Source of the DNA: Sandaracinobacteroides sp039808025 | Lineage (GTDB): Bacteria > Pseudomonadota > Alphaproteobacteria > Sphingomonadales > Sphingomonadaceae | Direction: 5' to 3' | Length of the DNA stretch: 64,000 nucleotides | Assembly: GCA_039808025.1 (NCBI GenBank) | Contig: JBDHSK010000001.1 | Span: forward strand, 1 to 64,000 | Part shown: positions 42,585 through 51,639 of the stretch, piece by piece | Layout: the number at the start of each line of letters is the position of its first letter | Numbering within the stretch: position 1 is the first letter of the stretch | Notes under the pieces: model-generated | Seen by the model: the letters and a program-made list of their open reading frames with translations, nothing else | The model's database searches: none | Told to the model about the DNA's origin: nothing | Translations under genes and position numbers: made by a program

Positions 42585-43865
42585 ATGGACGATCTGTTCC
42601 AGCCTGCCCCCAAAGACTCCCCGTTGGCTGACCGGCTGCGGCCAACCCGGCTTGCCGATGTGGTGGGCCAGCCGCAGCTGCTGGGCAATGACGGGGCGCT
42701 TACCCGCATGGTGGCTTCGGGGCGTCTGCCCAATCTGGTGCTGTGGGGGCCGCCCGGAACCGGCAAGACCACCATCGCCCGTCTGCTGGCCGAGGCCCCC
42801 GGCTACCGCTTCGTGGGCGTTTCGGCAGTGATGACTTCAACGGCCGATCTCAAGCAGATCTTTGCCGCAGCCCGCGCCGCCGGCACCCGCACCCTGTTGT
42901 TCGTTGACGAAATCCACCGCTTCAACCGCTCGCAACAGGATGGATTTCTGGGGCCGATGGAAGATGGCACCATCACCCTGATCGGAGCGACCACCGAAAA
43001 CCCCAGCTTCGAACTGAACGCCGCCATCCTGTCGCGCGCGCAGGTGCTGGTGCTGAACCGGCTGGATGATGCAGCGCTTGAGCAGTTGCTGGCGCGCGCC
43101 GAGGCGGCCACCGGCCACCCGCTGCCGCTAACTTCGGCAGCGCGGGCGGCGCTGATCAACGGGGCCGATGGCGACGGCCGTTTTCTGCTGGGGCAGGCCG
43201 AAACCCTGTTCGCAGCTGCTGGCACCACCCCGCTAGACCCGCAAGCCATGGGGGCGATACTGGCGCGGCGCGTGCCCGTCTACGACAAAGACCGCGACGG
43301 TCATTACGACCTGATCTCGGCCCTGCACAAATCGCTGCGCGGCTCAGACCCTGATGCCGCGCTCTACTGGCTGGCGCGCATGCTGGTGGCTGGCGAGCAG
43401 CCGCTCTACATCGTGCGGCGGCTGGTGCGCTTTGCCAGCGAGGATATCGGCCTTGCCGACAGCAACGCGCTGGTGGTGGCGCTGGCCGCCAAGGATGCCT
43501 ATGATTTTCTCGGCAGCCCTGAGGGCGAACTGGCGATCGTGCATGCCTGCCTCTATCTCGCCACCGCCCCCAAATCGAACCGCGCCTATCTGGCGCAAAA
43601 GGCCGCCGTAAAACTGGCGAGCGAGTCGGGATCGGTGCCGCCGCCTCGCAACATCGTCAACGCCCCCACCCGGCTGATGAAAGAGCTGGGGCATGGCGCC
43701 GGCTATACCTACGACCACGACAGCGAGCATGGCTTTTCCGGCGACAATTACTGGCCCGATCGTATGCGCCGGCAGACGCTTTACACCCCGACCGAGCGTG
43801 GAATGGAAAAGCGAATCGGTGAACGGCTGGCCTTCTGGGACTCCCTTCGAACGGAGCGCAAATGA
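42585..43865 (+). CDS. rarA: Replication-associated recombination protein RarA (MgsA)
   Basis: AAA+ ATPase of the clamp-loader group that acts at stalled replication forks. The 426 aa begin with LADRLRPTRLADVVGQPQLL, Walker A is WGPPGTGKTTIARLL, Walker B is LLFVDEIHRFNRSQQDGFL, sensor 1 is LIGATTENPSFELNAAILSR. The C-terminal tetramerisation part has SALHKSLRGSDPDAALYWLA and ASEDIGLADSNAL. The start at 42585 fits the family; an upstream in-frame ATG (42546) adds 13 unlikely residues. It overlaps the following MmcQ/YjbR gene by 4 bp. Confidence 0.96.
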   Translation: MDDLFQPAPKDSPLADRLRPTRLADVVGQPQLLGNDGALTRMVASGRLPNLVLWGPPGTGKTTIARLLAEAPGYRFVGVSAVMTSTADLKQIFAAARAAGTRTLLFVDEIHRFNRSQQDGFLGPMEDGTITLIGATTENPSFELNAAILSRAQVLVLNRLDDAALEQLLARAEAATGHPLPLTSAARAALINGADGDGRFLLGQAETLFAAAGTTPLDPQAMGAILARRVPVYDKDRDGHYDLISALHKSLRGSDPDAALYWLARMLVAGEQPLYIVRRLVRFASEDIGLADSNALVVALAAKDAYDFLGSPEGELAIVHACLYLATAPKSNRAYLAQKAAVKLASESGSVPPPRNIVNAPTRLMKELGHGAGYTYDHDSEHGFSGDNYWPDRMRRQTLYTPTERGMEKRIGERLAFWDSLRTERK

Positions 43866-44197
43866 ACTGGAAATCGGTTGAAACGACAGGCCTTTCCCTT
43901 CCAGCCATGCAGACAGGCACCAGCTATGGCCGCCCCGCTCTGAAGCTGAATGGAAAGCTTGTTGCCTGTGCCGGCCGCGCGGACGATCACTTCGTCCTGA
44001 TGCTCGATCACGATCGGGTTGACTTCCTGCTCGCGTTTGAGCCCGACCAGTTTTTTCAGACGCCGCACTATGTTGGCTGGCCGTGCATTCTGGTTCGCTA
44101 CGCGGGTCTTGATCCCGATGACCTGCACAGCCTGCTCTCCGAAGCCTGGGAACGACGTGCGACGGCAAAGCAGCGATCGGCGCACATGCAACCATGA
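43862..44197 (+). CDS. MmcQ/YjbR family protein
   Basis: A 111-aa protein resembling MmcQ/YjbR (CyaY-like fold, double-wing DNA-binding superfamily): SYGRPALKLNGKLVACAGRA, DDHFVLMLDHDRVDFLLAF, QTPHYVGWPCILVRY and LHSLLSEAWERRAT. The molecular role is not known; DNA binding has been suggested for the family. It overlaps rarA and the next gene by 4 bp each, so all three are translated together. Confidence 0.85.
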   Translation: MNWKSVETTGLSLPAMQTGTSYGRPALKLNGKLVACAGRADDHFVLMLDHDRVDFLLAFEPDQFFQTPHYVGWPCILVRYAGLDPDDLHSLLSEAWERRATAKQRSAHMQP

Positions 44198-45102
44198 AGG
44201 GGCGGCACAGCACAGCACCGTCAGCGACCTCTGCTGTGGCCGCCAGCGCCATGGAACAGTGGCGCACCCCTGATTTTGACTTTTATGTGGCCGTTGACTG
44301 GTCTGGTGCGAAAGGAAGCCGCCATCGCGGCGTCGCCATTGCCGTGGCAGAGCCTGTAGGTGCGCCGGCGATCGTGCCGCCACCTGCCATACGTGGCTGG
44401 GCGCGATCCGAAGTGGCCGAATGGCTGCGCGCCCTACCGGGCAGGGTTCTTGCAGGGTTTGATTTTTCCTTCGCGCCACCCTTTGCCGAACGCGGCTGCT
44501 ATCTGCCGGGCGCTGACGCGCCGGATACCGGGCCTGCATTCTGGGCATGGGTCGATGCGCAATGCACGGATGCCGATCTTGGTGCGGCATCGTTTCTGGA
44601 ACGCACGCACCGTCCACATTTCTATTTCGGAGCGCGCGATGGCCGCAAGGCCGATTACATGCACTGGCGCGCCTGCGAAACGGCCTTCAATGCAACAGGC
44701 GGCCACAAATCATCTACGGTCTTCGATGCGATCGGGCCATCGCAGGTAGCCAAGGCCAGCTTTGCGGGGATGCGCCTGCTGAACCAGCTGCATGGCACGA
44801 TCGCCATCTGGCCGTTTGATCAGGCAGGCCCGCGTACCATCGTCGAGATCTATGCCCGCGCCATGATCCGCCACGCCGGCCTTCCGGGGCGCAAAATCCG
44901 CGACGATAACATGCTGGCAACTGCCCTTGCCCGGCTGGAGTGCCCGCCACCCGCCACCGCACCCCGAGACGATAATGAAAGCGACGCGCTGATCACGGCG
45001 GCCGCCCTGCGCTACCTCTCGGCCCGGCCCGGCCTCTGGCACCCCGCCGGCCTGACGGACGAGATCGCCCGAACCGAAGGCTGGACGTTTGGCATCGGCT
45101 GA
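44194..45102 (+). CDS. RNase-H-fold-like hypothetical protein (possibly DUF429-related)
   Basis: 302-aa protein without a confident family. It begins its fold with FYVAVDWSGAKGSRHRGVAI, a beta-hairpin with an aspartate typical of RNase H/actin-like folds; a second acidic strand is VLAGFDFSFAPP, and a C-terminal acidic helix is DNESDALITAAALRYL. These three carboxylates in order recall DUF429-type predicted nucleases. A nuclease function is a guess. An internal ATG at 44251 (residue 20) could be the start, but the ATGA overlap with the preceding gene supports 44194. Confidence 0.7.
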   Translation: MKGRHSTAPSATSAVAASAMEQWRTPDFDFYVAVDWSGAKGSRHRGVAIAVAEPVGAPAIVPPPAIRGWARSEVAEWLRALPGRVLAGFDFSFAPPFAERGCYLPGADAPDTGPAFWAWVDAQCTDADLGAASFLERTHRPHFYFGARDGRKADYMHWRACETAFNATGGHKSSTVFDAIGPSQVAKASFAGMRLLNQLHGTIAIWPFDQAGPRTIVEIYARAMIRHAGLPGRKIRDDNMLATALARLECPPPATAPRDDNESDALITAAALRYLSARPGLWHPAGLTDEIARTEGWTFGIG

Positions 45103-45124
45103 ACGCTGCGCTATGGGGGCGGCG

Positions 45125-45493
45125 ATGAACGCCTACATACTCGTTGGCATTGGGGGCGCGCTGGGCGCCATGGCGCGCTTCGCTGTGGGCCGGCTGGTTG
45201 GCATCTGGCCTTCGGGCTGGCCGATGGCTACCTTTGCCGTCAATCTGCTGGGCGGGCTGCTGATGGGCCTGCTGGCCGCCTTCGCATGGCGGCTGGGTGG
45301 CGAACCGGCACGCCTGCTGCTGGGGGTGGGGGTGCTGGGCGGCTTTACCACTTTCTCCGCCTTCTCGCTGGAATTGCTGCTGATGATCGATCGCGGTCAA
45401 CTGGCGATGACAATCGTCTATGCGCTGGCATCGGTGGTGCTGGCGCTGGCGGCGGTTGCCCTCGGGATGTGGGCCGGGCGGGCGTTGTCATGA
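45125..45493 (+). CDS. crcB: Fluoride efflux channel CrcB/Fluc
   Basis: Small dual-topology fluoride channel, 122 aa, four transmembrane helices. The signature GGALGAMARFAVGRL is at the N-terminus, the pore region FAVNLLGGLLMGLL carries the conserved asparagine, and LGGFTTFSAFSLE supplies the phenylalanine/threonine motif. Start ATG 45125 was chosen over 45089 and 45113 because the hydrophobic family start follows it. I saw no fluoride riboswitch upstream. It overlaps the pseudouridine synthase by 4 bp. Confidence 0.95.
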   Translation: MNAYILVGIGGALGAMARFAVGRLVGIWPSGWPMATFAVNLLGGLLMGLLAAFAWRLGGEPARLLLGVGVLGGFTTFSAFSLELLLMIDRGQLAMTIVYALASVVLALAAVALGMWAGRALS

Positions 45494-46554
45494 GCGGCGA
45501 TTATCACATCGACGCCGACGACGACGGCATCCGCGTCGACCGCTGGTTCCGGCGCCATATGCCCGAGGCCAGCTTCAACCAGGTGAGCCGCTGGGCCCGC
45601 ACCGGGCAGCTGCGGCTGGATGGCGCCCGCGTCGGCCCCGGAGACCGGCTGGCCGCCGGGCAGGTGCTGCGGGTGCCACCCGTGGTAATCACCGCGCCGA
45701 TGGCGGTAAAGCGCGAGCGCCGCGAACTTACGCCGGAACAGGCGGAATTCGCACAATCGCTGGTCATCCATCGCTCGAAGCACGCGCTGGTTCTGAACAA
45801 ACCGCCCGGCCTTGCCACCCAGGGCGGCACCAACACCACCGAACATGTCGACGGGCTGCTCGACGCGCTGATGTTCGACACCGAGCAGCGTCCCAGATTG
45901 GTGCACCGGCTGGATAAAGACACCAGCGGCGTGTTGTTGCTGGCCCGCACCGCACGCGCTGCCGCCTTTTTCGGCAAATGCTTCGCCACCCGCGACACCC
46001 GCAAGATTTACTGGGCGCTGACCGCCGGGGTGCCCATTCTCGATGATGCCCTGATCGACCTGCCGCTGGCCAAACAGCCGGGCAGCGGTGGCGAGAAAAT
46101 GCATGTCGACGAAGCCAGCGGCCAGATGGCCAGATCGCGCTTCCGGGTGATCGACCGCGCCTCAGACCGGGTCGCCTTCGTGGAAATGCAGCCCTTGACT
46201 GGCCGCACCCACCAGTTGCGCGTCCATGCAGCCGCCACCGGCACCCCGATCGTGGGCGATGGCAAATATGGCGGTGCGGTCGCCTTCCTCACTGGTGGCA
46301 TCAGCCGCAAGCTGCACCTGCACGCACGGCGGCTGGTCATACCACTGCCCGATGGCGGCAAGCTCGATATCGTGGCCGAACTGCCCGCCCATATCTCGGC
46401 CTCGATGGCCATGCTGGGGTTCGACCCCGCCGATGGCGACCAACCGCCGCCCGAAACCGCGCCCGCCGCCACCAGGCCAAAGCAGCGCCGCCAGTCTTCG
46501 GCCACCAGCGGCAACCGCCGGGGCGAACGGCGCAGCCGGGGAAGCAGCCGGTGA
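45490..46554 (+). CDS. RluA-family pseudouridine synthase (RluC/RluD-like)
   Basis: 354-aa rRNA/tRNA pseudouridine synthase. The N-terminal S4 RNA-binding domain (residues 12-60: GIRVDRWFRRHMPEASFNQV) is followed by the catalytic domain with LNKPPGLATQGG, the active-site RLVHRLDKDTSGVLLLART, and EMQPLTGRTHQLRVHAA. A basic, low-complexity tail (residues 315-354, rich in Arg, Pro and Ser) extends beyond the usual end. The frame is open further upstream but that shadows crcB. It overlaps crcB and the following phosphatase gene by 4 bp each. Confidence 0.93.
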   Translation: MSGDYHIDADDDGIRVDRWFRRHMPEASFNQVSRWARTGQLRLDGARVGPGDRLAAGQVLRVPPVVITAPMAVKRERRELTPEQAEFAQSLVIHRSKHALVLNKPPGLATQGGTNTTEHVDGLLDALMFDTEQRPRLVHRLDKDTSGVLLLARTARAAAFFGKCFATRDTRKIYWALTAGVPILDDALIDLPLAKQPGSGGEKMHVDEASGQMARSRFRVIDRASDRVAFVEMQPLTGRTHQLRVHAAATGTPIVGDGKYGGAVAFLTGGISRKLHLHARRLVIPLPDGGKLDIVAELPAHISASMAMLGFDPADGDQPPPETAPAATRPKQRRQSSATSGNRRGERRSRGSSR

Positions 46555-47204
46555 GGCTCGCCGTTTTCGATTGCGACGGCACGCTTGTCGACAGCCAGGC
46601 CAACATCCTGCGCGCCATGGCCGCCACCTTTGCCGAGGCCGGCCTTGCCGACCCCGGCGAACAGGCCGTCAGGCGAATCGTCGGCCTGTCGCTGCAACAG
46701 GCAATCGCTGCACTGCTGCCCGAGGGGGAACCCGGCCTCCACTACCGGATGGCCAATGATTACAAGCGTATCTTCCAGCAGATGCGGGCGGATCGTTCAT
46801 TAGACCCTGAGCCGCTCTACCCCGGAATCGGCACCCTGCTCGCAGAGCTGGAGACCGATGGCTGGGCGCTGGCGGTCGCCACTGGCAAGAGCGACCGCGG
46901 GCTGGCCCTCACGCTCGATCATCACGGCATTGCCCACCACTTCATCAGCCTGCAAACCGCCGATCGCCACCCGTCGAAGCCGCACCCGGCTATGCTGCTG
47001 GCCTGCCTGGCCGAGGCCGGGGTCGCACCCCAAAACGCCTTCATGATCGGCGATACCGTGTTCGACATCGGCATGGGCGCGGCCGCCGGAGTGACCCCCA
47101 TAGGTGTTGACTGGGGCTATCACCACCGCGCCGAGCTGCTGGACGCCGGAGCCACCGGCGTAGCCGCCACCGCCGCCGACCTGAAAGCCCTGCTCTATGG
47201 CTGA
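46551..47204 (+). CDS. HAD-family hydrolase, phosphoglycolate phosphatase-like
   Basis: 217-aa haloacid dehalogenase phosphatase. Motif I is VFDCDGTLVDSQ, motif II VATGKSDRG, motif III with lysine PSKPHPAML, motif IV FMIGDTVFDIGMG. The class and length suit the Gph/PGP group, but the true substrate is unproven. The start is GTG 46551, overlapping the pseudouridine synthase stop (GTGA). It overlaps the next small gene by 8 bp. Confidence 0.93.
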   Translation: MRLAVFDCDGTLVDSQANILRAMAATFAEAGLADPGEQAVRRIVGLSLQQAIAALLPEGEPGLHYRMANDYKRIFQQMRADRSLDPEPLYPGIGTLLAELETDGWALAVATGKSDRGLALTLDHHGIAHHFISLQTADRHPSKPHPAMLLACLAEAGVAPQNAFMIGDTVFDIGMGAAAGVTPIGVDWGYHHRAELLDAGATGVAATAADLKALLYG

Positions 47205-47406
47205 CTCCGATCTCGCCATGCGCCGGGTGATGCTGCTAACCCTGGTGCGGCTGGTGGGCTTTGCCATCGTGCTGGGCGGGTTCTGGCTGGCCGGCACCGC
47301 CCATGGGCCAACACCGCGCATGATGGCCGGGCTGGCAACCGCCTGTGCCGGGTTGCTGATCTTCCTGCTGGTGCCGCGCCGGATGGCACGCCGGTGGAAA
47401 ACGTGA
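47197..47406 (+). CDS. Small membrane protein of unknown function
   Basis: 69-aa protein with two hydrophobic helices: VMLLTLVRLVGFAIVLGGFW (about 11-31) and MMAGLATACAGLLIFLLVP (about 42-60), then a basic end (RRMARRWKT). I do not recognise a family. It overlaps the phosphatase by 8 bp and the ATP12 gene by 4 bp, which strongly supports it as a real, co-translated gene. Its place between gph-like and ATP12 genes gives no clear functional hint beyond membrane location. Confidence 0.75.
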   Translation: MADSDLAMRRVMLLTLVRLVGFAIVLGGFWLAGTAHGPTPRMMAGLATACAGLLIFLLVPRRMARRWKT

Positions 47407-48098
47407 AACGCTTCTGGACCGCCGTGACAGTAGCGCCCGATGGCGACTTTCACGCCATCCATCTCGACGGCCGGCCGCTGCGAACGCCAGCGCGCGCACC
47501 ACTGCGGCTGCCCTCGGCGGCGCTTGCCCACGCCATCGCTGCCGAGTGGGAAACCACCGGGCACGAAATCAACCCCCGCGCCATGCCGTTTACCGGACTT
47601 GCCAATGCCGCCATCGATCTGGCTGCGGAAGACAGGGCCGGGTTTGCCGCACGGCTGGCCAGCTATGCCGAAAGCGACCTGCTGTGCTACCGGGCTGACT
47701 GGCCGCAACCGCTGATCGAACGCCAGAGCCAGCAGTGGGAGCCGCTGCTGCTTGCCGTCGAACAACGGCTCGACAGCCATTTCCACCGCACCACCGGTAT
47801 TGTTCACGTCGCCCAGCCCGAGGGTTCACTGCAACGGGTGCAGCAGCTGCTGGCCAGCTATTCCCCATTCCGTCTGGCCGCCCTCGACCCGATCGTCACC
47901 ATTGCCGGCTCGGCCGTGGTGGGGCTGGCGCTAGCGGAAGGGCTAGCCTCGGCAGAACAGCTGTTTGCCGCCGCCACTCTCGATGAACGCTGGCAGGAAG
48001 AACAGTGGGGGGCGGATGCCGAGGCAACGGCGTCGCGCGAAAGCCGTCAAGCTCAATTCATGGCGGCTGCGCGCTTCCTGGAGCTTGCCGGCACCTGA
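47403..48098 (+). CDS. ATP12-family F1-ATPase assembly chaperone
   Basis: 231-aa protein of the ATP12 family, which in mitochondria and alphaproteobacteria helps assemble the alpha subunit of F1-ATP synthase. Conserved segments are RFWTAVTVAP, LDGRPLRTPARAPLRLPS, AIAAEWETTGHEINPRAMPF, YAESDLLCYRADWP and DERWQEEQWGADAEA. Two GTG starts are in frame: 47394 and 47403. I chose 47403 because it overlaps the preceding stop as GTGA and has GGTGG 5 nt upstream. It ends the rarA-to-ATP12 gene string and converges with yciB. Confidence 0.93.
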   Translation: MKRFWTAVTVAPDGDFHAIHLDGRPLRTPARAPLRLPSAALAHAIAAEWETTGHEINPRAMPFTGLANAAIDLAAEDRAGFAARLASYAESDLLCYRADWPQPLIERQSQQWEPLLLAVEQRLDSHFHRTTGIVHVAQPEGSLQRVQQLLASYSPFRLAALDPIVTIAGSAVVGLALAEGLASAEQLFAAATLDERWQEEQWGADAEATASRESRQAQFMAAARFLELAGT

Positions 48099-48107
48099 AC
48101 CCGGAGG

Positions 48108-48698
48108 CTAGCGCTGATCGATATCGAGCCCGTGGCGCTTCAGCAGCGGGAACTGGGCAAGAGCGAACAGGAAAGTCAGCGGCATCACCCCCCACACCTT
48201 GAACATCACCCAGGCGTCGGTGGAAACCAGCCGCCAGATCACCTCGTTCAGCACGGCCAGAGCCAGAAAAAAACCGGCCCAGCGGATCGCCAGCAACCGC
48301 CAGCCTTCATCCGTCAAGCCGGGGAAAGTCGTTCCCAGCAGCACTTTCAGATAGTTTCGCCGCCGCATCAGGCCGAAGCCCAGAATCGAGGCAAAGCACA
48401 GATAGACAATGGTCGGCTTCATCTTGATGAAGGTTTCATCCTGCAGCCACACCGTCAGGCCGCCGAACACTCCCACCAGCAGCGCCGAGAACCACATCAT
48501 CGCCGGAATATGGCGGGTGGAGACGAACGAGACGACAATGGCGATCAAAGTCGCCACCATGAAGATGCCGGTAGCCGGAATCATCCCCAGCCGCGAATAG
48601 GCAATGAAGAACACCACCAGCGGGCCAAGATCGACCGCGAGCTTGGCAAGCGGCGACAGGGTGCGGGCGGGCGGCTCAGCTGGTGGTTGGTCAGTCAT
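48108..48698 (-). CDS. yciB: Inner membrane-spanning protein YciB (septation protein A/IspZ family)
   Basis: 196-aa integral membrane protein with about five helices. Family signatures are LAVDLGPLVVFFIAYSRLGM, MKPTIVYLCFASILGFGLM and the C-terminal VWGVMPLTFLFALAQFPLL. Members affect cell envelope synthesis and septation in some bacteria. The gene overlaps ftsY by 4 bp and is the last of dapF-mtaB-ftsY-yciB. Confidence 0.93.
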   Translation of the reverse strand: MTDQPPAEPPARTLSPLAKLAVDLGPLVVFFIAYSRLGMIPATGIFMVATLIAIVVSFVSTRHIPAMMWFSALLVGVFGGLTVWLQDETFIKMKPTIVYLCFASILGFGLMRRRNYLKVLLGTTFPGLTDEGWRLLAIRWAGFFLALAVLNEVIWRLVSTDAWVMFKVWGVMPLTFLFALAQFPLLKRHGLDIDQR

Positions 48699-49636
48699 GC
48701 TGCAGCTCCGGTCAGGGCATTGGCGAACAGGCGGGCGTCGAAGGGGCGCAGGTCTCCCAGCCTTTCGCCAACCCCGATGGCGTGGATGGGTAGCCCGAAC
48801 TGTTCCGCTGCCGCCACCAGCACCCCGCCGCGCGCTGTCCCATCCAGCTTGGTCATCACCAGCCCGGTCACGCCGGCTACCTCACGGAATATCTCGATCT
48901 GCGACAGTGCATTCTGCCCGGTGGTGGCATCAAGCACCAATATGGTATCGTGTGGAGCACCTGGCGCCTGTTTTCCCAGCACCCGGCGCACCTTGGCCAG
49001 CTCGTCCATCAGGCCGGCCTTGTTCTGCAGGCGCCCGGCGGTATCCACCAGCATCACGTCGCGGCCCGAAGCGCGGGCCTGCTCCATCGCTGTATAGGCA
49101 AGCCCAGCGGCATCGGCATCGGGCTTGCCCGATATTACCGGAATATTCAGCCGTTCGCCCCAGGTGCGCAACTGTTCGACTGCCGCTGCCCGGAAGGTGT
49201 CGCCGGCCGCCATCAGCACGGCATAATCATCTTCCTGAAACAGGTGCGCCAGCTTGGCAATGGTAGTGGTCTTGCCGGTTCCGTTCACCCCGACAACCAA
49301 TATGGTATGAGGGCGCGGGAAGGCGGTGATCAGAAGCGGTTTCGCCAGCGGCTGCAGAATGGCCGTGATCTCGTCGGCGGCCACCTGCCGCACCCGCGCC
49401 ATGTCGATATCGCCGGCCAGCCGCGCGTCGGCCAGCTTCGCGACGATCCGCGCCGCCACCGCCGGGCCGAGGTCGGCACCGATCAGCGCATCCTCGATAT
49501 CGTCGAGATCCTCGGCTTCAATACGTCCGCCGCCCATCAGGAACGACAGGTTCTGCCCCAGCTTTTCCGACGAGCTTTTCAGCCCGTCACGCATCCGCTC
49601 CAGCCACCCGGCCTTGCGGGTCACCAACTCGCTCAT
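48695..49636 (-). CDS. ftsY: Signal recognition particle receptor FtsY
   Basis: SRP-GTPase that receives ribosome-SRP complexes at the membrane. The 313 aa cover an N domain (residues 5-95, including a short LSFLMGGGRIEAEDLDDIED) and the G domain: VVGVNGTGKTTTIAKLA (P-loop), GDTFRAAAVEQL, VMLVDTAGRLQNK and GLVMTKLDGTARGG. The acidic N-terminal A domain of E. coli FtsY is absent, as in many alphaproteobacteria. It overlaps mtaB upstream and yciB downstream by 4 bp each. Confidence 0.97.
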   Translation of the reverse strand: MSELVTRKAGWLERMRDGLKSSSEKLGQNLSFLMGGGRIEAEDLDDIEDALIGADLGPAVAARIVAKLADARLAGDIDMARVRQVAADEITAILQPLAKPLLITAFPRPHTILVVGVNGTGKTTTIAKLAHLFQEDDYAVLMAAGDTFRAAAVEQLRTWGERLNIPVISGKPDADAAGLAYTAMEQARASGRDVMLVDTAGRLQNKAGLMDELAKVRRVLGKQAPGAPHDTILVLDATTGQNALSQIEIFREVAGVTGLVMTKLDGTARGGVLVAAAEQFGLPIHAIGVGERLGDLRPFDARLFANALTGAAA

Positions 49637-50748
49637 GCCCGAAGCCCCCCGCCCTGCCGGGCCGGGCGCACCAACACCAGTGCGCCACGCGGTGCCGGCG
49701 CCTGATAGGCGATCTTCACGCCGTTGGGGGCCATCCCTGCTGTTCCTTCCGAAAGCGTTTCAACCATCTGCCCCTCCATATGGGCGCACAGCGCCGCCAG
49801 TCGAGAGGCAGCCGCCGCCCGCAATTCGGCAGCGCGCACCCGCGCCTCAGCGGGTGAAACCGGCGGCATGCGCGCCGCCGCCGTTCCCGGGCGCGGCGAA
49901 TAGGGGAAGACATGGCCATGCACGATGCCAAGATCGGCAATCGCCGCAAGCGATGCTCGGTGCGCTTCCGCGCTTTCGGTGGGAAAGCCGGCAATCAGGT
50001 CGGCCCCCACCGCCAGATCGGGGCGCACCTGGCGCAGCCTTTCCACCAGCCGCCGGGCATCGGCAGCGCTGTGGCGGCGCTTCATGCGCTTCAGCACCAG
50101 GTCATCGCCCGATTGCAGCGACAGGTGCACATGCGGCATCAGTTGCGGGGCGGCAAAGGCCTCGATCAGCGCCTCGTCGGCCTTGGCCGGGTCGATCGAC
50201 GACAGCCGCAGGCGCCTGACCGGGGTGCGCGTCAGCACCGCCTGCACCACATGGCCCAACCCGTCGGCATGGCCGGAAAGATCGATCCCGGTCAGCACCA
50301 CCTCGTTGACGCCGGCATCCGCAAGAGCAGCCACCCGGTTCACCACTTCGGCCAGCGGCACCGAGCGCGACTTACCGCGGGCAATGCGGGTGATGCAGAA
50401 GGTGCAATCATGGTCGCAGCCGTCCTGTACGGCCACAAAGGCGCGCGACTGCCGGGTGACGGCAGGCGGCGGCGTGCCGCTGCGCCCCCAGGCCGTGGGC
50501 AGCAGCTTGGCGCGATTGGGGATGATGGTTGCGCCCAATGCGGCAAACTGCTCTGGCGCGACTGCCGCCGCGCACCCCGTCACGAACACTGGCCCCGTTG
50601 CCCCGCGCACCGCGTGGCGGGCGTCCTTGACGGCCTGCGCCGTCACCGCGCAACTGTTGACAACCGTCGCCCCTGTTGGCGCCAGCTGCGCCAGCGCATC
50701 ACGCTCGGCAAGGTTGGAACGGCAGCCATGGGTGATCACCTGAGCCAT
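49633..50748 (-). CDS. mtaB: tRNA t6A37 methylthiotransferase MtaB
   Basis: Radical SAM enzyme that adds a methylthio group to t6A37 of tRNA. The 371-aa protein has the N-terminal MTTase domain with Cys9 (THGCRSN), Cys33 (VNSCAV) and Cys59 (VTGCAA) for the auxiliary cluster, then the radical SAM motif CDHDCTFC (Cys111, 115, 118) and VNEVVLTGIDLSGH. The C-terminal TRAM region is short. It begins 2 bp after dapF and overlaps ftsY by 4 bp. Confidence 0.94.
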   Translation of the reverse strand: MAQVITHGCRSNLAERDALAQLAPTGATVVNSCAVTAQAVKDARHAVRGATGPVFVTGCAAAVAPEQFAALGATIIPNRAKLLPTAWGRSGTPPPAVTRQSRAFVAVQDGCDHDCTFCITRIARGKSRSVPLAEVVNRVAALADAGVNEVVLTGIDLSGHADGLGHVVQAVLTRTPVRRLRLSSIDPAKADEALIEAFAAPQLMPHVHLSLQSGDDLVLKRMKRRHSAADARRLVERLRQVRPDLAVGADLIAGFPTESAEAHRASLAAIADLGIVHGHVFPYSPRPGTAAARMPPVSPAEARVRAAELRAAAASRLAALCAHMEGQMVETLSEGTAGMAPNGVKIAYQAPAPRGALVLVRPARQGGGLRA

Positions 50749-50750
50749 GG

Positions 50751-51539
50751 CTACAGCGTCGTCTCGCCGGTAAAGCTGGTGGCCACTGCGCCTGTCATCG
50801 TCAGGGTGCCATCGGCCTGTTCGGCAATCCGCAGGTCACCGCCCGGCAGGCTGACGGTCGCCACTGATGGCACCAGCCCGCGCCGCCGCAAGGCCGCAAA
50901 GGTGGCGCACGCCCCTGATCCGCACGCCAGGGTAAGCCCTGCCCCGCGCTCCCACACCCGCAGGCGGACGTGGCCGGTTGCCAGCACCTGGGCGATATTC
51001 ACATTCACCCGTTCGGGGAACAGCGGGTCGTTCTCGATCTCGGGGCCAAGCCGGTCAAGCGCCACACCGTGCACATCATCGACCACAAACACCACATGCG
51101 GGTTGCCCATCGAAACAGCGACAGGACGTTCCAGCGATTCCCACGCCACCGGCAGGGCCAGCGTATCCATGGCATAGGCCAGCGGAATCGTCTGCCAGCC
51201 AAAATCGGGCCGCCCCATGTTGATGCAGATACCGCCATCGGCCGGCTGCGCCGTCAGCACGCCGGCTGCGGTTTCGATCCGCTGCGCACCGGTCAACGCC
51301 GCAACGCAGCGGGTGGCGTTGCCACAGGCCGCTGATTCGCTGCCGTCAGGGTTGAAGATACGCATGAACAGGTCAGCATTCGCTGATGGCTCCAGCACGA
51401 TCAGCTGGTCGCAGCCGATGCCGAAGCGCCGGTCGGCCAATCGCTGCACCCGTTGGGACGGCATGACGAGCGGGGTATCGCGCCCATCGAAAATGGCGAA
51501 ATCATTGCCAAGGCCATGCATCTTGGTGAACGCAGTCAT
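50751..51539 (-). CDS. dapF: Diaminopimelate epimerase
   Basis: Cofactor-independent epimerase converting LL- to meso-diaminopimelate, for lysine and peptidoglycan. The 262 aa have the FTKMHGLGNDFAIFDG start, the two active-site cysteines in SAACGNATRCVAA and TLACGSGACATFAA, and FMRIFNPDGSES. Both halves of the pseudo-dimeric fold are present. The start ATG 51539 begins the family homology; ATG 51569 would add ten residues. It is the first gene of the dapF-mtaB-ftsY-yciB operon. Confidence 0.97.
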   Translation of the reverse strand: MTAFTKMHGLGNDFAIFDGRDTPLVMPSQRVQRLADRRFGIGCDQLIVLEPSANADLFMRIFNPDGSESAACGNATRCVAALTGAQRIETAAGVLTAQPADGGICINMGRPDFGWQTIPLAYAMDTLALPVAWESLERPVAVSMGNPHVVFVVDDVHGVALDRLGPEIENDPLFPERVNVNIAQVLATGHVRLRVWERGAGLTLACGSGACATFAALRRRGLVPSVATVSLPGGDLRIAEQADGTLTMTGAVATSFTGETTL

Positions 51540-51639
51540 CGAGGCGGCTTTTATGGGCGAGGGGGCCATGTTGCAATGGCAGCGCGGTTTCGCTATTTGC
51601 CGCCGGCCTTTTCAGTGGCGCGAAACGGGGCAGACAGGC

